Positions 18,263 through 24,050 of a stretch of DNA of 49,990 bases are shown here, in pieces. The DNA is from Candidatus Dietzia intestinigallinarum (lineage in GTDB: Bacteria > Actinomycetota > Actinomycetes > Mycobacteriales > Mycobacteriaceae): contig DWWG01000225.1 in the NCBI GenBank assembly GCA_019119875.1, positions 1 to 49,990 of the forward strand, written 5' to 3'. Numbering within the stretch: position 1 is the first letter of the stretch; each line of letters starts with the position of its first letter. A program made the position numbers and the translations under genes. Below the pieces are notes generated by a model that made no database searches, had not been told where the DNA came from, and saw nothing but the letters and a program-made list of their open reading frames with translations.

Positions 18263-18330
18263 ACTGACCGCACACAGGGAAATCAGCTGTCCGCCAGCAG
18301 GGAGATAAACTGACCGCCCACAGGGAGATT
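18252..18330. repeat. Three and a half 23-bp tandem repeats, probable insertion-sequence end
   Basis: Units at 18252-18274, 18275-18297 and 18298-18320 each begin CAGGG(A/G)ATNA, share C-TG-CCGC in the middle and are followed by a partial fourth unit at 18321. Multiple short direct repeats at an element end, reading GTCAGTTGATCTCCCTG on the other strand, resemble the transposase-binding ends of IS21-family elements as I remember them. No transposase gene accompanies them, so this would be a relic. Identification of the family is tentative. Confidence 0.55.
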
Positions 18331-18412
18331 CCAATGTCTCCTTATCACTCTGCGCGGATCGCGTCCTCGCGAATGCCACCCCACTCGAAGGGAACAACGT
18401 CGACGTTGGTGG

Positions 18413-19015
18413 TCACGTGCGGGTGCTTCGCTGCGGGAGAAAGGGCCGTAGGGCGTCTGCTGTTGTCGGATGAAGGTTCTCGCGGAGGACGAGCAGTCCG
18501 AGCATGTCCGTTTCGGATTGGGGCGGATTCTGGCGGCGGGAGGTCATTTCTGCGAGTACACGGGCCGCGTTGTGTGGGTCAGCACACACCATGTCGTGTA
18601 GGAACTCTCGTGGATGTAGCGTCCGGATCCCAGTTGGGAGGAGCGCGGCCGGAAGGTCTCTGATGTTCTCTGTCACTATGACTTCGGCGCCGCCCGCGAT
18701 AGCTGCCGCGACCAGGTGTTCGTCTCCGGGGTCGGGAAGTCCGACCGGCGCTACGATTTCGACGCGGGAATCGCACTCTACCTCGAAGTTTGTTCGAAGC
18801 TGATTGACTAGGTGGGCAGCTCGTTGATTGGCGCGCACGTGGTCAATCCCTCTCGCGGTGAGCTTGCGGGCTTCCACGTACTCGATCTCATAGAGGATGT
18901 CCTCCGTTAGTACGAGGCGGTAGGTACCGGCGGCAACCAGGGAGAGTAGGAAGTCGCGACGTAGACCGCTGTAGAGGACACAGGTGTCGAGAACGGCTGC
19001 GAGCATGGTCAACAT
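18413..19015 (-). CDS. PIN-domain toxin (VapC-like ribonuclease)
   Basis: The roughly 200-residue protein has PIN acidic residues: Asp10 in AVLDTCVLYSG, Glu in ILYEIEYVEARKL near residue 40, and LPDPGDEHLVAAA near 95-105 (Asp and Glu of the magnesium site). The later AEVIVTENIRDLP is typical of PIN_3 proteins. Such toxins cleave tRNA or mRNA and are held inactive by a co-expressed antitoxin. The ATG at 19015 is favoured. A TTG at 19036 and an ATG at 19006 are also in frame, and no start has a strong ribosome-binding site, fitting coupling to the antitoxin gene that ends at 19042. G+C content is lower than the surrounding genes, suggesting recent transfer. Confidence 0.85.
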   Translation of the reverse strand: MLTMLAAVLDTCVLYSGLRRDFLLSLVAAGTYRLVLTEDILYEIEYVEARKLTARGIDHVRANQRAAHLVNQLRTNFEVECDSRVEIVAPVGLPDPGDEHLVAAAIAGGAEVIVTENIRDLPAALLPTGIRTLHPREFLHDMVCADPHNAARVLAEMTSRRQNPPQSETDMLGLLVLRENLHPTTADALRPFLPQRSTRT

Positions 19016-19041
19016 TCTGGCAGCCGCTCTCGACAATGCGG

Positions 19042-19536
19042 CTACTTCTTGTGGTTGCGGGCGATCCTTGCCGCTCGGGCCTCGGCAAGAAGGCGCTTCA
19101 TGGTTTCAGGATCGCTCTCATCGTCCATGTCTGCTTGAGTTGCTGCAATGGCTGCGAGTTGCTGGTCTCGGCGCTTGGCGCGATAGGCAATGACGTCATC
19201 GAGAAGAAGCATGCGCCGGTTGCTGAGCCTGGTGCAGGGGAGTTCGCCAGCCTCGATGAGTTTGATCAGCGTCGGGCGGCTTACGCCGAGCAGGTCGGCG
19301 GCCTGCTGAGTGGTCAGACTCTGTGCCTGGGGGGTGACGGTAATCGCCTTCCCTGCGCGCATAGCGGCGACGACCTGCGTGAGGATCGCATTCATTTCGT
19401 CGGGGAGCGGGATTTGCGCGTCCTCTGTGACCAACGCAAAGGTAGCTGGGCTGGCGTGGCTCAGTACATCATCAATGAGGTTGACACTGGCACTGTCGCC
19501 GGGGGGGTAGGTCTTGGGTTCGAGCAGGGTTGTCAT
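19042..19536 (-). CDS. HTH (excisionase/MerR-like fold) antitoxin
   Basis: The 164-residue protein has a helix-turn-helix of the HTH_17 excisionase family at about 73-119: SLTTQQAADLLGVSRPTL, then IEAGELPCTRLSNRRMLLLDDVIAYR. The N-terminal 70 residues carry no recognised domain, and the charged tail could wrap the PIN partner. It precedes the toxin by 26 bp on the same strand, the order expected for an antitoxin. I start at the ATG at 19536 because AGGAG lies 5 bp upstream; the GTG one codon earlier is too close to that site. It is not a phage excisionase, as no integrase is present. Confidence 0.82.
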   Translation of the reverse strand: MTTLLEPKTYPPGDSASVNLIDDVLSHASPATFALVTEDAQIPLPDEMNAILTQVVAAMRAGKAITVTPQAQSLTTQQAADLLGVSRPTLIKLIEAGELPCTRLSNRRMLLLDDVIAYRAKRRDQQLAAIAATQADMDDESDPETMKRLLAEARAARIARNHKK

Positions 19537-19548
19537 CACGTCTCCTAT

Positions 19549-19589
19549 CTAGCGCAAGAAGCGTAACCCACTTTCGAATCTTGCGATAG
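19549..19589. promoter_or_regulatory. Inverted repeat upstream of the antitoxin, likely autoregulatory operator
   Basis: CTAGCGCAAGA (19549-19559) and TCTTGCGATAG (19579-19589) are inverted copies with one mismatch in 11, and centres 30 bp apart, about three helical turns. They lie directly upstream of the antitoxin start, where HTH antitoxins usually bind and repress their own operon. Confidence 0.55.
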
Positions 19590-19619
19590 GGTTTGGTCCG
19601 GTGAGGGCTGAGACGCTGC

Positions 19620-19910
19620 TCACTCGAAGATGTCCTCGTCCGCCTCGACGATCTGCACGGTCTGCTTGACCTGCACGCCCACTCCGTAGCGGATCATGAG
19701 CGACGCCATGCGTGCGGCGTCGATGAGCACGGCCCGGGTCGGAACTTATTCCGCGTATGCGCGGGCGCTACTGCTGAAGCGGGCAGTGGTGACGAACACG
19801 CCCTGGTCAGCCCGGTTGCCGTGGAGTGTTCCGACGAAGGCATGGATCTCGGACGTCCGATGCTGGCGTCAAGGGCGAACCGCTTGGCCTGCACATAGAT
19901 GCGGCTCCTG
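19620..19910 (-). pseudogene. Broken 3' fragment of a second mrr gene
   Basis: On the minus strand this stretch reads as the nuclease half of Mrr, closely matching the intact protein at 10654: SRIYVQAKRFALDAS, then HGNRADQGVFVTTARFSS, then MIRYGVGVQVKQTVQIVEADEDIFE. Two lesions are visible. A 1-bp deletion near 19855 (CGTCCGAGATC where the intact gene has CGC CCC GAG ATC) shifts frame, and a TAA codon at 19746-19748 replaces a Ser codon. The N-terminal two thirds are absent. The natural stop is preserved at 19620-19622. It is related to, but clearly diverged from, the intact gene, so it is a relic of a separate mrr locus rather than a recent duplication. Confidence 0.87.
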
Positions 19911-19993
19911 TTCTCGACCATATGCGAGAAGCCTTCAGCATCTCAGCAACAACCGGGAGGGCATGTGAGAACCGCGCAGGCTAAATTATTTGA

Positions 19994-20701
19994 ATGCGCT
20001 TGCTTGGACTTGTGGCATCATCAGCACTCCTCTTGGCTGGGTGCGGTGTGACCATCGGCGAATCTACGAACGGAGCGGAAGGGGCCACTGAGGAAATCGC
20101 GGTGACCCCAGCGGGCATTGCCGCGACGACCAGTGGGGTCGAGTTGGTCGATGCAGGATTCGGGCAGCGGGGCGAGTACGTCCGAGGCGTCGCGATCGTG
20201 ACTACTGACAACGACCAGAGCGTCGGCGAGTTCGTGACCGTCAGCATGAATTTCCTCGATGCATCGGGTGCGATCGTGGGCACCGCTGAGCAGGTCGAGT
20301 CTTTTGCCTGGGCGGGCCAACACCTGGTACTCCCCATTTGGTTGGACCTCAGTGCCACACCCGGAGTGGAGGTGGACGACATCGATGCGTCGATCTCGCT
20401 CAGCGGCTATGGGCGAAACCGCGACAAGGTGGATCCGCTGGAGCCTGTTGATGCGCGCGAGATCCGGGAGGGCCAGCTCGGCGACACGACGGCAGTATTC
20501 GAGGTGGAAAATCCCACAGATTCGGACATCGACAACGCCAGGATCGGAATCGTCTGCCGCGATGCAGACGGAGTGATCGTTGGCGGGGACAGCGCGTATC
20601 CGAATCGGATTGCCGCGGGAAAGTCGGTGCTTGTCGAGTCGGACATCCTCACCACGGGCAAGCCCACGACCTGCGTCGCGTATCCGAGTCACGGGATCTG
20701 A
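19994..20701 (+). CDS. Lipoprotein of unknown function
   Basis: The 235-residue protein begins with a lipoprotein signal (MRLLGLVASSALLLAGCG) with lipobox LAGC and lipid-modified Cys17. The mature part looks like two related beta-sandwich modules. One covers about residues 50-125 (VELVDAGFGQRGEYVRGVAIVTTD, VTVSMNFLDASGAIVG). The second covers about 155-230 (TTAVFEVENPTDSDIDNARIGIVCRDADGVIVGG). These recall FxLYD-type or DUF4352-like folds on cell-surface lipoproteins. It is the only plus-strand gene inside the repeat-bracketed segment and has no visible operon partner. Confidence 0.75.
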   Translation: MRLLGLVASSALLLAGCGVTIGESTNGAEGATEEIAVTPAGIAATTSGVELVDAGFGQRGEYVRGVAIVTTDNDQSVGEFVTVSMNFLDASGAIVGTAEQVESFAWAGQHLVLPIWLDLSATPGVEVDDIDASISLSGYGRNRDKVDPLEPVDAREIREGQLGDTTAVFEVENPTDSDIDNARIGIVCRDADGVIVGGDSAYPNRIAAGKSVLVESDILTTGKPTTCVAYPSHGI

Positions 20702-20745
20702 GCACGCACCAGCGTCGGGACCCGCTACCCAACTCTGGACACAAC

Positions 20746-20784
20746 GCGTCGGCCGTCGGCGGATTCTCCGCCGACGGCCGACGC
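20746..20784. terminator. Perfect 17-bp hairpin between lipoprotein and ABC permease genes
   Basis: GCGTCGGCCGTCGGCGG and its exact complement flank the loop ATTCT. It lies between convergent genes, so it can terminate both. Its core resembles the hairpin at 18064-18100. Confidence 0.72.
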
Positions 20785-20807
20785 GGTCGTGCGAGCCCCG
20801 CGCACGT

Positions 20808-22130
20808 TCACTCCGCCAGCCTGAGCGCCTCCCGATAGGTGAGCTTGCGGCCGGTCTGCATGATCGAGCGGCGGTAGATCCGCTCGGCCACGTAGATGAC
20901 CAGGCCCGCGACGACCAGGGAGATCAGCATCGCGACCAGCGGCTCCCACCAGGCGGCGGTGCCCTCGACGAGGCGGATCGGCATGGTGACGGTCGACATG
21001 ATCGGGATGTACGAGGCCACGACCTGCCACGTGCCGGAGACGAACAGTCCGCCGAAGGTGGCGATCATGATGAGCGTCAGCACCGGCGAGGAGGTGGACT
21101 GCACGTCCTCGGCGCGGGTGGCCAGCGCCCCGGCCACCGCGAACAGGCAGGCCAGCGCCACGAACCCGATCACGAACAGGGCCAGGTACCAGGCGGCGGC
21201 CCCGGCCATCGCCGGCAGCAGCGCGGTGTACTCGGTGAACGACAGTCCGATCAGGCCGATCCCGACGAACAGCACCATCTGGCCCATCGCGAGCACGGTG
21301 GCGCCCACGACCTTGCCGACGAGCAGTTGCCGCAGCGGGATGGCGGCGGCGAGGATCTCCACGATCCGCGACTGCTTCTCCTCCACCACGCTGTTGGCGA
21401 TCGCGTAGCCGAACAGGATGGCGGCCAGGTAGAAGAGGAAGACGAAGACGAACCCGGCGACGAACTGCACGCCCTCGTCGGTGGCGCCCTCGGGGTCGAG
21501 GAGTCGCTCCTCCACCTCGGAGCCCGCGGTGAGGTCGGAGACGCTGGTGCCGGCGGCGGCCGCGTTGGTCTCCAGGGCGTCGGCGGCGACGGTCGTTCCG
21601 ATGAGTCCGGCGAGAGTGCTGTCGACGGAGTCGGTGCCGACGAGTGTCCACTGGCCGGGCGCGCCGACCAGGGCTGCGTCGGCGTCGCCGTCTCGGACGG
21701 CCTGCTCGGCGGCGGCCACGTCGGCGTACTCGTCGATGGTCATCTCGAGGTCGCCCGGGGAGAACGGTCCGGATGTCGTCTGGTCGCCCGTGGTGGCCTG
21801 CTGGGCGATCGCCGCGCCCTCGGACGAGGTGACGGCGAGGGTCCTGGATTCGGTCTGGCCGCTGAGGAGGAACGACACGGCGAAGGCGGCCACCATGATC
21901 GCGAGGGTGGTGAGCGTGGAGATGATGAAGTTGCGGTCCCGCAGCTTGACCATGATCTCGCGGCCGGCGACGATCCGCCACGCGGCCTGGGGCTCGGGCG
22001 TCGTCGCCCCGGATCCTGTCGCGTCCGGGTTCGGGCCGGTGCCGTGTGCGCCGGCTCCTGGTGAGCTGTGGCCGGATCCGGTGTCGGTGGCCGGCTCGGG
22101 CGGGAGCGGGAACTGATCGGTGGTGGTCAT
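20808..22130 (-). CDS. NatB-type ABC-2 transporter permease
   Basis: The 440-residue permease has a Pro/Gly-rich N-terminus, a first membrane span near 78-98, a large extracytoplasmic domain (about 100-235) and a C-terminal block of about five spans ending with the ERIYRRSIMQTGRKLTYREAL tail. The EEKQSRIVEILAAAIPLRQLLVGKVVG segment is the hallmark of the NatB/YhaP group, which exports sodium or unknown substrates. The start overlaps the ATPase stop (ATGA). The last 116 bp before the stop are duplicated exactly at 18147-18262. Substrate unknown. Confidence 0.9.
   Translation of the reverse strand: MTTTDQFPLPPEPATDTGSGHSSPGAGAHGTGPNPDATGSGATTPEPQAAWRIVAGREIMVKLRDRNFIISTLTTLAIMVAAFAVSFLLSGQTESRTLAVTSSEGAAIAQQATTGDQTTSGPFSPGDLEMTIDEYADVAAAEQAVRDGDADAALVGAPGQWTLVGTDSVDSTLAGLIGTTVAADALETNAAAAGTSVSDLTAGSEVEERLLDPEGATDEGVQFVAGFVFVFLFYLAAILFGYAIANSVVEEKQSRIVEILAAAIPLRQLLVGKVVGATVLAMGQMVLFVGIGLIGLSFTEYTALLPAMAGAAAWYLALFVIGFVALACLFAVAGALATRAEDVQSTSSPVLTLIMIATFGGLFVSGTWQVVASYIPIMSTVTMPIRLVEGTAAWWEPLVAMLISLVVAGLVIYVAERIYRRSIMQTGRKLTYREALRLAE
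20811..20926. repeat. Right copy of the 116-bp perfect direct repeat
   Basis: This is the 3' end of the intact permease gene and is identical to 18147-18262, with an offset of 2,664 bp. Bases outside the match differ at once (18146 G versus 20810 A; 18263 A versus 20927 G). The two copies bracket the PIN/HTH pair, the mrr relic and the lipoprotein gene. Confidence 0.95.
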
Positions 22131-23011
22131 ACCGTCACCTCGCGGTAGATGTCGGACAGGGTGGGGACGACCTCGGCGAGCTCGCGGACGCTGCCGCGGG
22201 CCATGGCCTCGCGCAGGACGGCGTCGGTGCCGGCGGATCCGCCGCCCAGGTCGAGCAGGGCGGTGGGGCCGTCGACGTCCACCACGTGGACGCCGGGCAG
22301 GTCACGTACCCAGCCGGCGTCGCCGCCCACGATCAGTCGGTGGAGGACGCGCCCGCGTCGCCGGAGGTCGTCGACGGTGCCGCGGGCGACGACGCGGCCG
22401 CGCGAGAGCACCACGAGCTGGTCGCAGAGCCGTTCGACCAGGTCGAGCTGGTGGGAGGAGAACAGCACCGGCACGCCGCGGGTCGTGTGCTCGCGCAACA
22501 GGTCGACCATCGAATCGACGGCCACCGGGTCGAGACCGGAGAACGGCTCGTCCAGCACGAGCAGCTCGGGCCCGCCGATCACGGCGGCGGCGATCTGCAC
22601 GCGCTGTTGGTTGCCCAGCGAGAGCGATTCGAGTTTGTCGTCCAGTCGTTCGCCGAGCCCGAACCGGTCGAGCAGGTCGGTGGCGGTGCGACGGGCGCCC
22701 GCGGCGGAGCGGCCCTGGAGTCGCCCCAGGTAGACGAGCTGATCGAGCACCGGCTGCTTGGGGTAGAGCCCACGCTCCTCGGGCATGTAGCCGAACGTGC
22801 GGCGGTCGGCGACGGTGGCCTCCCGGCCGTTCCACAGCACTCGCCCGGCGGTGGGCTGCAGGACGCCCATGATCATGCGCATGGTGGTGGTCTTGCCGGC
22901 GCCGTTGCCGCCCACGAAGCCGGTCATGGTTCCACGTGGAACCAAGAATTCGACGTCGTTCACGGCGACGGTGTCGCCGAAGCGTCTGGTCAGTCCGTCG
23001 ATGCGGAGCAT
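22127..23011 (-). CDS. NatA-type ABC transporter ATP-binding subunit
   Basis: The 294-residue ATPase has Walker A GGNGAGKTT (about 34-42), a LSLGNQQRVQIAAA signature near 130 (the LSxGNQQ form typical of NatA-like proteins), Walker B LLVLDEPFSGLDPVAV, and the switch His in LFSSHQLDLVERL. The start at the ATG at 23011 begins right at the conserved MLRIDGLTRRFG; the longer in-frame form adds 20 unconserved residues. It is translationally coupled to the permease (20808-22130). Confidence 0.93.
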   Translation of the reverse strand: MLRIDGLTRRFGDTVAVNDVEFLVPRGTMTGFVGGNGAGKTTTMRMIMGVLQPTAGRVLWNGREATVADRRTFGYMPEERGLYPKQPVLDQLVYLGRLQGRSAAGARRTATDLLDRFGLGERLDDKLESLSLGNQQRVQIAAAVIGGPELLVLDEPFSGLDPVAVDSMVDLLREHTTRGVPVLFSSHQLDLVERLCDQLVVLSRGRVVARGTVDDLRRRGRVLHRLIVGGDAGWVRDLPGVHVVDVDGPTALLDLGGGSAGTDAVLREAMARGSVRELAEVVPTLSDIYREVTV

Positions 23012-23186
23012 GGTGTCCCTCCCTGACCCTCGGCCCCTCCTGAGGCCGCCGGTCGATTGTCCTGATGACACACCTGACGTTATGGCGCGGCGCGGCGAAG
23101 CGGATCCGCCGCGCGGCGGAAATCGGTGCGGGACTGTGGGACTCGTCTCCTCCTCAAGGGGGAGGGGCGATCCGAACCCGGGTCTT

Positions 23187-23212
23187 GATACATCGGTGTT
23201 TACCGATGTATC
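23187..23212. promoter_or_regulatory. Perfect 11-bp inverted-repeat operator before the arsR-family gene
   Basis: GATACATCGGT and ACCGATGTATC flank GTTT with no mismatch, ending 8 bp before the ATG at 23221. TTGATA within it resembles a -35 element. The size and position are those of an ArsR-family operator, so autoregulation is likely. It could also serve the NatAB operon, which starts 175 bp away on the other strand. Confidence 0.75.
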
Positions 23213-23220
23213 GTTCCGGC

Positions 23221-23559
23221 ATGGCCAGGCCTCCTGCAGTAGCGGATGTGTTCAGTGCGATCGGGCACTCGCGCCGTCGTGATCTCGTGAGCGTCCTGGC
23301 GGAGGGCGACAAGCGGGTGTCGGACCTGGTCTCAGAGCTCGGGGTGGCCCAGTCGACCGTGTCGGAGCACCTGGGAGTCCTGCGCTCGGCCGGCCTGGTG
23401 GAGAGCCGCAAGGACGGGCGGGAGCGGGTCTACAGCTTCGACCCCGCCCCGCTGCGCGACGTCACCGACTGGATCTCCCGCCTCGAGAGCTTCTGGGGTG
23501 AACGGCACCGGCGCCTGTCGCTCCTTCTCGAGACCATCGACACGAAGGATGAGAAATGA
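23221..23559 (+). CDS. ArsR-family winged-helix repressor
   Basis: The 112-residue regulator fits the compact ArsR fold: VFSAIGHSRRRDLVSVLAEGDKRVSDLVSELGVAQSTVSEHLGVLRSAGLVESRKDGRERVYSF is split here only by the usual helices and wing. No cysteine metal site is visible, so it is more like the SdpR/PagR group paired with SRPBCC proteins than a metal sensor. I chose the ATG at 23221. The longer in-frame version would run through the palindromic operator at 23187-23212. Its stop overlaps the SRPBCC gene start (ATGA). Confidence 0.9.
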   Translation: MARPPAVADVFSAIGHSRRRDLVSVLAEGDKRVSDLVSELGVAQSTVSEHLGVLRSAGLVESRKDGRERVYSFDPAPLRDVTDWISRLESFWGERHRRLSLLLETIDTKDEK

Positions 23560-23996
23560 GCACGATCGAGTATTCCGAGACCTTCGACGTCCCGGCGGCG
23601 ACTCTCTGGCGCGCGCTGACCGAGAGCGACCTTCTGGCCATCTGGCTCATGCCCAACGACTTCCGGCCCGAGGTCGGCCACGAGTTCACCCTCACCACCG
23701 ATCCCGCCCCGATGTTCGACGGCATCGTGCACTGCACGGTCCTCGAGATCGACGAGCCGCACAGGATGCGCTGGTCGTGGCGCGGCGGTCCGATAGACAC
23801 GATCGTGACGTTCACCGTGACGGAGCTCGGACCGCGGCAGTGCCGATACGAGTTCCTCCAGGAGGGGTTCCACGGCCCGCGGGCCGCGTTCGCCCGCTTC
23901 TTCCTCAAGATGGGCACCAAGAAGATCCCGCCGCTGATGCGCGTGTTGCTGCAGACCCTGATCGTGGCCGACGAGCTGCACGGAAAGAACAGGTAG
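23556..23996 (+). CDS. SRPBCC (AHSA1/CalC-type) domain protein
   Basis: This 146-residue protein is a START-like helix-grip barrel: YSETFDVPAATLWRALTESDLLAIWLMPNDF at the N-terminus and MRWSWRGGPIDTIVTFTVTEL in the middle. AHSA1/CalC-type members bind hydrophobic small molecules or detoxify drugs, and are frequently encoded directly after an ArsR repressor, as here (4-bp ATGA overlap). It probably binds or handles the ligand that releases the repressor. Confidence 0.85.
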   Translation: MSTIEYSETFDVPAATLWRALTESDLLAIWLMPNDFRPEVGHEFTLTTDPAPMFDGIVHCTVLEIDEPHRMRWSWRGGPIDTIVTFTVTELGPRQCRYEFLQEGFHGPRAAFARFFLKMGTKKIPPLMRVLLQTLIVADELHGKNR

Positions 23997-24050
23997 AAGA
24001 CCCGGGGCGCGTTTCTGACGTTGGATCAGGGCTCGCTCTGGCGGGTGTCC

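Noticed and set aside
18252-18330. 23-bp repeats as a CRISPR array
   Set aside because: The units are directly adjacent with no spacers and vary in sequence, and no cas genes are nearby.
18147-20926. Prophage or integrative element
   Set aside because: The direct repeat suggests integration, but there is no integrase, replication or structural gene, and the HTH protein is better explained as an antitoxin.
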